Shown here in pieces: positions 1-6,655 of a stretch of 41,009 nucleotides of DNA; position 1 is the first letter of the stretch; each line of letters opens with the position of its first letter. Position numbers and translations under genes: made by a program. The DNA lies in assembly GCF_003336425.1 (NCBI RefSeq), contig NZ_QEIO01000038.1:1-41009 (forward strand), read 5' to 3'. The notes beneath the pieces were generated by a model that did no database searches, was not told where the DNA came from, and saw only the letters and a program-made list of their open reading frames with translations. The DNA is from Marinitenerispora sediminis (GTDB lineage: Bacteria > Actinomycetota > Actinomycetes > Streptosporangiales > Streptosporangiaceae).

Positions 1-31
1 GGCGGGTCCGGTGCCGTTCGGCGCCCGGAGA

Positions 32-53
32 GGGGCGGCGGATCCGCCGCCCC
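32..53. terminator. Perfect GC palindrome, probable terminator at left edge
   Basis: A perfect 22-base palindrome with GGGGCGGCG arms centred on GATC. It has no T tract, which is common for actinobacterial terminators. It probably ends a transcript entering from the left. No gene is seen in 1-480 apart from this hairpin and the CRP-like site at 151-164. Confidence 0.4.
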
Positions 54-150
54 GGCACGGTCCGCGGTTTCCGAGCCGTGATTCCCGGGACCCGGGGCAT
101 CGGGGTGCCCGGCCGCCGCGGTGGGTTCCCCCACGGCATCGCACCATCGA

Positions 151-164
151 GTGACATAGGTCAC
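151..164. promoter_or_regulatory. CRP/FNR-family-like operator
   Basis: GTGACATAGGTCAC is an exact match to the GTGA-N6-TCAC dyad bound by actinobacterial CRP-type regulators. No coding region lies close by in the window, so the target could be a gene off the left edge or the small-RNA promoter 350 bases downstream. The assignment rests on motif shape only. Confidence 0.3.
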
Positions 165-510
165 ATGACTGCGCAATTCCGGTCCGCAGGCGGGGAGCGG
201 GCACGACTCGTGGCCCCTCGGGCGCCGCAGGCCGCGGATTCGGATCCGCGCCGCCCGACGCGCCCGATGCGCGCCGCGCGCGGCTGGCGGACGGACACAG
301 GACCTGCCCGGCCGCACCCGCCGGATTCGCCCGGCTTCGCCGTCCCGCGGCGGCGGGGATATCCGTGTCGAATTCCCCGCGGCCGGTGCCGCACCGACCT
401 CCGGCGCCCGCGAACGCGCATTCCAGGAGCACCGCGCCGGCACCACGGGAAGCTCCGAATCCCCACGGTTATGCGGATTCCCTAACTGGAATACCAGATC
501 GGGAAATTCT

Positions 511-539
511 TTGACTTGCCCGATGCCGCTCCGTAGTCT
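511..539 (+). promoter_or_regulatory. Strong vegetative-type promoter
   Basis: TTGACT (511-516), a 17-base spacer, then TAGTCT (534-539) in a locally AT-rich patch. This is close to the actinobacterial housekeeping sigma consensus (TTGAC / TAGRMT). Transcription would start near 545-547 and run to the right, where no convincing protein gene lies before the 691-728 palindrome. Confidence 0.5.
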
Positions 540-544
540 CGGGC

Positions 545-735
545 ATGAGTGGAGGAGCGGCGGTGCCCCCTCGGCGTCCGCCCCACCGCCGCTCCGAACC
601 CGAGGTGGCCGCCTCGGGCCTGACTCAACGTAGCCGCATCCACGCGGTTCGTGAAGCCGTCGACGGTCCCGGCCGCGACATATGCACGCGAATGGCGTGC
701 CACCTGGAATTCCAGGTGGCACGCCATTCTTCGTA
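545..735 (+). ncRNA. Candidate structured small RNA
   Basis: The stretch between the promoter at 511-539 and the palindrome at 691-728 is about 185 bases. It folds into successive hairpins: a perfect 12-bp stem (554-565 with 584-595), a perfect 7-bp stem CCCGAGG/CCTCGGG (599-605 with 612-618) and the terminal 19-bp stem. A possible frame from ATG 545 gives an Arg/Ser-rich product that runs into the antisense of the kinase gene, so coding looks unlikely. Promoter, structured body and terminator together suggest an independent RNA. No known RNA family was recognised. Confidence 0.35.
691..728. terminator. 38-base perfect palindrome, bidirectional terminator candidate
   Basis: Two exact 19-base arms meet at a central GGAATTCC with no loop. 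It lies 43 bases past the stop of the minus-strand kinase gene and at the end of the plus-strand small-RNA candidate, so it could terminate both. There is no T run on either side. Confidence 0.55.
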
Positions 736-737
736 TT

Positions 738-764
738 GCCGGGTATTCTCCCGTATTTCCCGGC
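738..764 (-). terminator. Small hairpin just after kinase stop codon
   Basis: GCCGGG (738-743) pairs with CCCGGC (759-764). The hairpin sits 8 bases beyond the stop of the minus-strand kinase gene and precedes the larger palindrome, giving a tandem arrangement. Confidence 0.25.
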
Positions 765-771
765 GTTTCCC

Positions 772-1440
772 TCACACCATGTTCTTCGGGCGCTCGCCGA
801 GCGGGCCGTCGTCGGCCGCGGCGGTCGCGGAGATCCAGTCGCAGACGGCGTCGACCGTGTCCGGCAGCCGGGCCCGCGTGGTGTCGAGGAGCGCCATGGG
901 CGGATCCATCGACTCCGCCTCGGCCCGCACCCAGTCGTTGTAGCGGAGCATCTCGGCGATCCGCGGCTCGGTCCACTCCCGCCAGGCAGGCCGGGCCCGG
1001 AGCCGCCGGGCCAGTTCCTCCGACTCGCAGACGAGCGCGAGGTAGTGCACGTCCCGGAACAGCGCCCGCTCCGGCAGCCGTTCGAACTCGGGCGGGACGA
1101 CGGTGCCGCACAGCACCGCCGGCCGCCCGCTCTGGTGGATCATCGCGATCATCCGCAGCCACGCGGACCGGAACGCGCGGTGGTCACCGGCCGGATCACG
1201 CAGACCGGCGACCCACAGCACGTCCTGCTCCAGGACCACGTAGTCCTCCGACAGGCGGTCGGCGAGCCGCCGCGCCACGGTGGACTTCCCGGTCCCGCTC
1301 GGACCGGTGACGCAGTACAGCGGGAGCCGCCGGAACCGCCGACGGGCGCCGCAGTCGGAGCACACGACCACGGATTCCCCGGGGGCGACGGCCGGCTGGT
1401 CCGTGCGGCCGCCGCACGCGTCGCAGATGAGCGGATTCAC
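772..1440 (-). CDS. P-loop nucleoside/nucleotide kinase-like protein with N-terminal zinc ribbon
   Basis: A 222-residue protein. An N-terminal Cys-x2-Cys pair (CDAC) and a second pair (CSDC, about residue 28) form a probable zinc ribbon. A Walker A loop GPSGTGKST follows at about residues 45-53, and the rest resembles small P-loop kinases of the AAA_33/shikimate-kinase-like type. The acceptor substrate cannot be read from the sequence. The GTG start lies 3 bases after the TGA of the upstream zinc-ribbon gene, so the two are probably translationally coupled. The protein looks cytoplasmic. The family call is solid; the precise function is unknown. Confidence 0.75.
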   Translation of the reverse strand: MNPLICDACGGRTDQPAVAPGESVVVCSDCGARRRFRRLPLYCVTGPSGTGKSTVARRLADRLSEDYVVLEQDVLWVAGLRDPAGDHRAFRSAWLRMIAMIHQSGRPAVLCGTVVPPEFERLPERALFRDVHYLALVCESEELARRLRARPAWREWTEPRIAEMLRYNDWVRAEAESMDPPMALLDTTRARLPDTVDAVCDWISATAAADDGPLGERPKNMV

Positions 1441-1443
1441 CGG

Positions 1444-1779
1444 TCAGTCGAACAGGTCCTCGAGGAAACTCTTGCGCCGGCGCTTGTGGTGCCCGTACGG
1501 CGGCGGGGAGTCGGCGTTGTAGTAGCCGCCGTGCGGGGGCGGGGAGTCCGGGTACCCCCGGTACGGGCCGGGCGAGTCCGGCCGCCCCCGGTAGGGCGCG
1601 GGCGAGTCGGGGCGCCCGTAGGGCATGGCGGGGGCGCCGTAGTGGCGCTGCTCGGCGGAGAGGATCTGCTCCAGCTCCCCGTGGTCGAGGAAGATCCCCC
1701 GGCAGCGTTCGCACTGTTCGATGCGAACGCCCTGTCGGTCGTAGGTGTTCATCCGGCTCTGGCACTTGGGGCAAATCAC
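1444..1779 (-). CDS. TFIIB-type zinc-ribbon protein with Pro/Ser/Tyr-rich repeats
   Basis: A 111-residue protein. The N-terminus MICPKCQSRM and a later CERCRGIFLDHGELE match the zf-TFIIB family (two CxxC knuckles, then the W/F-L-DxGEL pattern). The middle holds about three 10-residue repeats of the type RPDSPAPYRG, and the end is basic then acidic (KRRRKSFLEDLFD). It begins with GTG and lacks a clear Shine-Dalgarno sequence; a TACGAT hexamer six bases upstream suggests a leaderless transcript. It is first in a two-gene unit with the P-loop protein. Family members are mostly uncharacterised. Confidence 0.75.
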   Translation of the reverse strand: MICPKCQSRMNTYDRQGVRIEQCERCRGIFLDHGELEQILSAEQRHYGAPAMPYGRPDSPAPYRGRPDSPGPYRGYPDSPPPHGGYYNADSPPPYGHHKRRRKSFLEDLFD

Positions 1780-2097
1780 GCTCGTATCGTACCGACGCCC
1801 CAGCCGCAGGGGGTTCCGGTGCCGGAATCAGCTACGCCGTCACACATAGTGGCCATCATGTGGCATCTGTGACCATATCCGGACACCCCGTAACTCATCA
1901 CACTTTCCCTACCTGTGAAGTAGGCATACCTGGACAGCCGTGATCGCTCGCGAAACATTTACGTAAAGTGACGACCCTTCCCATTTCCGTCAACATCTGT
2001 TTAAGGTTCGGTCAACCGCGGCGCACACCCGCGCCGCGCACCACGGCGTCCGACACGATGGGCCGCCGTGGACCCATCCCCCCTGGAGGAAGAAGAC
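1780..2097. other. Divergent intergenic region, zinc-ribbon gene / protease
   Basis: No gene is seen. This AT-richer 318-base stretch should hold both divergent promoters. It has an imperfect inverted repeat GTCACACAT (1839-1847) / ATCTGTGAC (1865-1873), with 8 of 9 bases pairing, and a perfect palindrome TTTACGTAAA (1958-1967) upstream of the protease. Both are possible operators of unknown regulators. Confidence 0.35.
1786..1791 (-). promoter_or_regulatory. Candidate -10 of a leaderless promoter for the zinc-ribbon gene
   Basis: On the minus strand TACGAT lies six bases before the GTG start at 1779, the spacing expected when the transcript begins at the start codon. No good -35 is visible. 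Confidence 0.3.
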
Positions 2098-3273
2098 GTG
2101 GATCGATCGTCTGGGAAGCGGATGACCGTCGCGGCGACCGCGGCCGGGCTGCTCGCGCTGCCGCTCGTGGTCCTCGGAGCCGGCTCGGCCGGCGCCGAGG
2201 AGCTCGCCCCGCTGACGACCGCCGGCGCCGCCGGAGTCGACGGCCAGTACATCGTCGTCCTGGAGGACGACCTCTCCCCGCGCTCCGTCACGGCCGCCGA
2301 GATCGGCATCAAGGCCGGCGACGTCACCTACACCTATGACGACGCCCTGAACGGCTACGCCGCCGAGCTGACCCCGGCCGAACTGACCGCGGTCCGCTCC
2401 AGCTCCGAGGTGGCCTTCGTCGAGCAGGTCGCCGAAGTGCACGCACTCGACACCCAGCAGAACGCCACCTGGGGAATCGACCGGATCGACCAGACCAACC
2501 TGCCGCTGAGCCGCACCTACACCTACGACTACACCGGCGCCGGCGTGTCCGCCTACATCATCGACACCGGCATCGTCCCGAACCACCCCGACTTCGGCGG
2601 CCGGGCGCAGGTGGCCTACGACGCCTACGGCGGCAACGGGATCGACGGCAACGGCCACGGCACGCACGTCGCCGGCACGATCGGCAGCACCACCTACGGC
2701 GTCGCCAAGGAGGTCGAGCTCTACGGCGTGAAGGTGCTCAGCAACAGCGGCTCGGGCACGACCGCCGGCGTCATCGCGGGCGTCGACTGGGTGGCCGGCA
2801 ACGCGCCCGCCAACTCGGTCGCCAACCTCTCGCTCGGCGGGCCGGCGTCCACGGCCCTCGACAACGCGGTGAACGCCCTCTCCGCCTCCGGCGTGTTCGT
2901 GGCCGTGGCCGCGGGCAACGAGACGCAGAACGCCTCCAACGTCTCCCCCGCCCGCGCGTCCGGCGTGACCACGGTGGCGGCCTCCACCAGCACCGACGCC
3001 TCGGCGTCCTACACCAACTACGGCTCCGCGGTGGACATCTACGCCCCGGGCAGCGCCATCACCTCCACCTGGATCACCGGCACCCGGTCGATCAGCGGCA
3101 CCTCGATGGCCTCCCCGCACGTCGCCGGAGCGGCGGCGCTGTACAAGGACGCCGTCGGCGACAACTCCCAGTCCACCATCCAGAACTGGCTGCGCAGCAA
3201 CGCCAGCAGCGGGGTCCTGAGCGGGGTCCGCTCCGGCACCCCGAACCTGCTGCTCAACGTCTCCGCCCTGTGA
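2098..3273 (+). CDS. Secreted subtilisin-like serine protease (peptidase family S8)
   Basis: A 391-residue preproenzyme. After a basic N-terminus, a hydrophobic segment (TVAATAAGLLALPLVVLG) ending in AGA is the signal peptide. An inhibitor I9-type propeptide follows (about 35-120, with YIVVLEDDLSP), then the S8 domain. The catalytic triad is visible: Asp156 (YIIDTGI), His187 (GHGTHVAG) and Ser336 (GTSMASPHVAG). The GTG at 2098 is chosen because GGAGGA (2085-2090) sits seven bases before it; a GTG 30 bases upstream has no such site. The protein is extracellular and resembles aqualysin-type actinomycete proteases. A hairpin with a T tract follows, so it is probably monocistronic. Confidence 0.92.
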   Translation: MDRSSGKRMTVAATAAGLLALPLVVLGAGSAGAEELAPLTTAGAAGVDGQYIVVLEDDLSPRSVTAAEIGIKAGDVTYTYDDALNGYAAELTPAELTAVRSSSEVAFVEQVAEVHALDTQQNATWGIDRIDQTNLPLSRTYTYDYTGAGVSAYIIDTGIVPNHPDFGGRAQVAYDAYGGNGIDGNGHGTHVAGTIGSTTYGVAKEVELYGVKVLSNSGSGTTAGVIAGVDWVAGNAPANSVANLSLGGPASTALDNAVNALSASGVFVAVAAGNETQNASNVSPARASGVTTVAASTSTDASASYTNYGSAVDIYAPGSAITSTWITGTRSISGTSMASPHVAGAAALYKDAVGDNSQSTIQNWLRSNASSGVLSGVRSGTPNLLLNVSAL

Positions 3274-3293
3274 TCGGCTGAGCGAAGCGGCGG

Positions 3294-3393
3294 CGGTCGG
3301 CGACCCAGCGCCGCCGACCGGTCCGGCTGAAGGCGCCCGGAGCGGGCGGCGACCGGCGGTCCCCGGTCCCGGCCCGCTCCGGGCCTTGTTTTT
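3294..3393 (+). terminator. Tandem hairpins with T tract after the protease
   Basis: The first stem is CGGTCGGCG (3294-3302) with CGCCGACCG (3312-3320). The second is a perfect 12-bp stem (3336-3347 with 3372-3383) followed by CCTTGTTTTTCC. This is the most classical intrinsic terminator in the window. Confidence 0.75.
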
Positions 3394-3395
3394 CC

Positions 3396-3423
3396 TTGCT
3401 CATTCGAGAATGATTTTCATACT
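3396..3423 (+). promoter_or_regulatory. Candidate promoter of the isomerase gene
   Basis: TTGCTC (3396-3401), 16 bases, CATACT (3418-3423), in an AT-rich patch 28 bases before the chosen start. The match to consensus is moderate. A Zur/Fur-like dyad occupies the spacer. Confidence 0.3.
3405..3419. promoter_or_regulatory. Zur-like operator
   Basis: CGAGAATGATTTTCA matches 13 of 15 positions of the TGAAAATGATTTTCA type of 7-1-7 dyad described for actinobacterial Zur. It lies between the candidate -35 and -10, where a bound repressor would block transcription. The match was judged by eye; other Fur-family members are possible. Confidence 0.35.
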
Positions 3424-3451
3424 CATTGACGAAGTGCGAGGGAGGCAGCGG

Positions 3452-4219
3452 GTGCTGATCGCAGGACTGGCATCGGTGACGTTCCGGCGCCTGGCGGCGG
3501 AGGAGATCGTCGAACTGGCCCACGCCGCGGGGCTCGGCGCCGTCGAATGGGGCGGCGACGTGCACGTGCCCGCCGGGCGGACCGACGTCGCCGAACAGGT
3601 GCGGCGGCGCACGCTGCTCGCCGGGCTCGGCATCGCCGCCTACGGCTCCTACTACAAGGCCGGCCACAGCGACCCGGAGGAGTTCACCGCGGTGCTCGAC
3701 ACCGCGGCGGCGCTCGGCGCACCGCGGGTGCGGGTGTGGGCCGGCGTCCTCGGCTCGGAGCAGGCCGACGAACCGTACCGGCGGCGGGTCGCCGCCGACC
3801 TGGCACGCTGCGCCGGCCTCGCCGCCGGGCGCGGGATGGCCGTTAGCCCCGAGTACCACGTGGAGTCGCTGACCGACGACCTCGGCTCCGCGCTCGACCT
3901 CTACGCGGCCGTGGCCTCCCCGGCGCTGGCCGGCCACTGGCAGCCGCGCGAGAGTCCCGACACCGCCGCGTGCCTGCGCGAGATCGAGGCCCTGCTGCCG
4001 AACCTGGCCGCCGTGCACGTGTTCTCCTGGGGGGACGACGGCTTCACCGACCGGCTCCCCCTAGCCGACCGCGCCGACCTCTGGCTCCCGGCGCTCAAGC
4101 TGCTCGCCGCCGACGGCCGCGACCGGCACGCCACCCTGGAGTTCGTGCCGGACGACGACCCCGAGGCGCTGCTGCGCGACGCCGCCGCGCTGCGGGAGTG
4201 GATCGCCGCGGCCGGCTGA
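3452..4219 (+). CDS. Sugar phosphate isomerase/epimerase-like TIM-barrel protein
   Basis: A 255-residue protein of the xylose isomerase-like TIM-barrel family (AP_endonuc_2). Seen directly: an N-terminal strand LIAGLASVTFR, a GLGAVEWGGDVHVP segment, SPEYHVESLTDD carrying a likely metal-binding Glu and His, GHWQPRES and LEFVPDDDP near the end. The substrate is not predictable. The GTG at 3452 is preferred because GAGGGAGG (3438-3445) lies seven bases upstream; a 22-residue extension from 3386 would start inside the previous terminator. A Zur-like site in the promoter raises the possibility of zinc-responsive expression, plausible for a divalent-metal enzyme. The next gene lies 123 bases downstream. 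Confidence 0.75.
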   Translation: MLIAGLASVTFRRLAAEEIVELAHAAGLGAVEWGGDVHVPAGRTDVAEQVRRRTLLAGLGIAAYGSYYKAGHSDPEEFTAVLDTAAALGAPRVRVWAGVLGSEQADEPYRRRVAADLARCAGLAAGRGMAVSPEYHVESLTDDLGSALDLYAAVASPALAGHWQPRESPDTAACLREIEALLPNLAAVHVFSWGDDGFTDRLPLADRADLWLPALKLLAADGRDRHATLEFVPDDDPEALLRDAAALREWIAAAG

Positions 4220-4342
4220 CCGCGCCGCGGCCGCTTCCCGCCGCTCCCCCCGGCCGCTCCCGCCGCGCCGTCAACGCCCCGGGCATGCCCGGCCCGGCGC
4301 CGGGCAGGAGACCGGCAGGAGCACACGCCGGAGGAGGAGCCC

Positions 4343-4948
4343 ATGGTCGACGACAAGCTGCGGACCTACCGTCGACGGCGGCGCTTCGACCGCACAGCCG
4401 AGCCGGCCGGCGATGACACCGCATCGGGCGGGTCCCCGGAGCGCCCGCTGTTCGTCATCCAGCACCATGAGGCGAGCACGGACCACTACGACCTCCGGCT
4501 GGAGGTCGACGGCGTGCTCCGGTCGTGGGCCGTCCCCAAGGGGCCCTCGACCGACCCCCGCGACAAGCGGCTGGCGGTGCCCACCGAGGACCACCCGCTG
4601 GAGTACGCCGACTTCGAGGGCACCATCGCCGCCGGCGAGTACGGCGGCGGCACCGTCCTGCTCTGGGACCGCGGCCATTACACCAACACCACGCACAAAG
4701 GCGGCCGCGCGCTCAGCATGGCCGAGGGGCTGGAGCACGGCCACGTCTCGTTCCGGCTGGCGGGCGAGAAGCTGACCGGCGGCTACGCGCTGAGCCGGTT
4801 CCGGACCGGCCGCGAAGAGGCGTGGCTGCTGGTCAAGGAGGCCGACGAGGCCGCCGACGCCCGGCGGCGCCCGGTGCGCAGCCAGCCGGAGTCGGTGCGC
4901 ACCGGCCGGCGCATGCGCGAGATCGCCGAGGAGGACGGCGGCGGCTGA
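4343..4948 (+). CDS. Stand-alone DNA ligase D 3'-phosphoesterase domain protein
   Basis: A 201-residue protein consisting almost only of the LigD phosphoesterase (PE) domain, which trims 3'-phosphate and 3'-ribonucleotide ends during non-homologous end joining. Diagnostic stretches are FVIQHHEASTDHYDLRLE, GVLRSWAVPKGPS, EYADFEGTIAAGEYGGGTV and LLWDRGHY. The His/Asp/Glu residues of these motifs are the metal-binding and catalytic residues in characterised PE domains. There is a basic N-terminal leader (YRRRRRFDR) and a charged tail. A strong GGAGGAGGAG-type site precedes ATG 4343. Neither polymerase nor ligase domains nor Ku lie nearby, so it would act in trans or independently. Confidence 0.85.
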   Translation: MVDDKLRTYRRRRRFDRTAEPAGDDTASGGSPERPLFVIQHHEASTDHYDLRLEVDGVLRSWAVPKGPSTDPRDKRLAVPTEDHPLEYADFEGTIAAGEYGGGTVLLWDRGHYTNTTHKGGRALSMAEGLEHGHVSFRLAGEKLTGGYALSRFRTGREEAWLLVKEADEAADARRRPVRSQPESVRTGRRMREIAEEDGGG

Positions 4949-5119
4949 GTCGGCGCCGCCTCCCGGGGCGCGGCCGGACGGGCTCGGCCGGCCGGGCATA
5001 CCCGCGGCGACCTGGTGTGAGCGCCGCCCGGCCCGGCAGGGCCGCCGGGACGGCGTGGCATGATCGCAGGAACACCGCCGCGGGCCGCCCCGGCCGGTGC
5101 GGCGGAGGGGAGGCCGACC

Positions 5120-6655
5120 ATGCCGCTGACCGTGCGGGAACTCGTCTCCCGGGGTGAGCTCGGGCTGTCCGTGGCGGCCGGCGCCGCCGGCCTGGACCGG
5201 CCGATCAGCTGGGTGCACGCCAGCGAGGTCCCCGATCCGACCCCGTGGCTGGACCCCGGATCGCTGGTGCTGACCACGGGGCTGGGCCACGACGGTCCGG
5301 CGTCCCTGGCCACCCTCGCGCGGCGCCTCGACGCCGCCGGCGCCGCCGGACTCGGCATCGGCGTGGACGTGGTGCACACCGCCGTCCCCGAGGAGGTCGT
5401 CCGCGCGGGGGACTCGACCGGCCTGCCCGTCCTCGTGGTGCCCTACGCGACCCCGTTCGTCGCGATCGCGCGCGCGGTGGCGCGCCGCGTCGCGGAGGAG
5501 GAGCGCGCGGCGCTGCAGCGGGCCCTGGACGTGCACCGGCGGCTCACCGGCGCCGTGCTCGACCACGGCGCCGCGCCCGGCGCGGTCCGGGTCCTCGCCC
5601 GGGAGCTGGGCGGGCGGGCCGCGGTCGTCGACCGCGCGGGGCGCTGCCTCGCCGCGGGGCCCGAGGACGCCGCCGGCGAGGTCGGCGGGCTGCTCGACGG
5701 GCTGCGGCCGGCCGACGGGCGGCGGCGCTCCCTCTCGGTCGCCGGGCCGCGGCGGCACCTGCTCGGCTACCCGCTGGGTACGGAAGGGACCCGCGGCCAC
5801 CTGCTGGTATGGCGGGAGAGCCCGTTCGCCGGCACCGACCACGGGGTGGTGGCGGCGGCCGCCTCGCTGGTGACCTACGAGCTGGAGCTGCAGCGCTCGG
5901 CGCTCGCCCGGGCCCGGCGCTCCAGCGCGGACGCGGTGCGCGAGGTGCTGCGCGAGGGCGCGGCCCCGGCCACCGCCGCCCGCCTGGTGACCTCGTGGGG
6001 TATCGACCCCGAGCGCGTCGTGGTGATCCTGCTCGGCCGGGCGCCGGAGGCCGGCGACGAGGACGCGGAGGACGTGCACGACGTGCTGGCCGACCAGGAC
6101 GTGCCGGCGCTGGCCTGCTCCACCGACTGGGGTGAGACCGTGCTGCTCACGACCCGCGCGGACCTGGTGATCGACGCCCTGCGCGCGTCGGCGGAGCGCC
6201 GGGGGCGCGACCTCTCGGGCGGGGTCGGGGTCAGCGACGTGCTGACCGCCGCCGAGCTCGCCGACGGGCTGCGGCAGGCCCGGCAGGCCCTGGCGATCGG
6301 CCGCAAGGAGGGGCGGACGGTGACGTCGGTACGCGACCTCAGCGTCGTGGAGCTGCTGCTCGCGTCGGCGGAGCGCTCCATCCCCGAGACCCTGGTGCGG
6401 CGGCTGGTCGACCCGCTCCGCCGCGCCGAGGAGGAGCGCGGCGTCCCCCTCGTCGCGACGGTGCGGGCCTTCCTGGAGCACAACGGGTCCGTGGCGGACG
6501 CGTCGGCCGAGCTGGGCGTGCACCGCCACACGCTGCGGTCGCGGCTGGACGCCGTCCGGCAGGTGCTCGGCCGGGACCTCGACTCCTCCTACGTGCGCCT
6601 GGAGCTCGCGATCGCGCTGCAGGCTCAGGCGCTGCGCGCGGACTCCGCCGACTGA
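5120..6655 (+). CDS. PucR-family transcriptional regulator
   Basis: A 511-residue regulator. The N-terminal PucR domain (about 1-125) starts MPLTVRELVSRGELGLSVAAG and includes WVHASEVPDPTPWL and VLTTGLG. The middle is a GGDEF-like/CdaR-type region, and the C-terminus carries the PucR helix-turn-helix (ASAELGVHRHTLRSRLDAV). ATG 5120 is chosen over an ATG 60 bases upstream because GGAGGGGA (5104-5111) precedes it by eight bases. PucR proteins often control purine or other nitrogen catabolism. The converging ureohydrolase-symporter pair is the obvious candidate target, though no operator could be defined. Its last 31 bases overlap the 3' end of the symporter gene on the other strand. Confidence 0.88.
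   Translation: MPLTVRELVSRGELGLSVAAGAAGLDRPISWVHASEVPDPTPWLDPGSLVLTTGLGHDGPASLATLARRLDAAGAAGLGIGVDVVHTAVPEEVVRAGDSTGLPVLVVPYATPFVAIARAVARRVAEEERAALQRALDVHRRLTGAVLDHGAAPGAVRVLARELGGRAAVVDRAGRCLAAGPEDAAGEVGGLLDGLRPADGRRRSLSVAGPRRHLLGYPLGTEGTRGHLLVWRESPFAGTDHGVVAAAASLVTYELELQRSALARARRSSADAVREVLREGAAPATAARLVTSWGIDPERVVVILLGRAPEAGDEDAEDVHDVLADQDVPALACSTDWGETVLLTTRADLVIDALRASAERRGRDLSGGVGVSDVLTAAELADGLRQARQALAIGRKEGRTVTSVRDLSVVELLLASAERSIPETLVRRLVDPLRRAEEERGVPLVATVRAFLEHNGSVADASAELGVHRHTLRSRLDAVRQVLGRDLDSSYVRLELAIALQAQALRADSAD

Noticed and set aside
78-485. Open frame of 135 codons on the plus strand
   Set aside because: Arg/Pro/Gly-rich composition typical of antisense or random frames in very GC-rich DNA, no ribosome site, no recognisable family.
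545-943. Leaderless protein starting at the ATG beside the 511-539 promoter
   Set aside because: The frame runs through the palindrome and into the antisense of the kinase gene, with low-complexity Ser/Arg composition; a non-coding RNA fits better.
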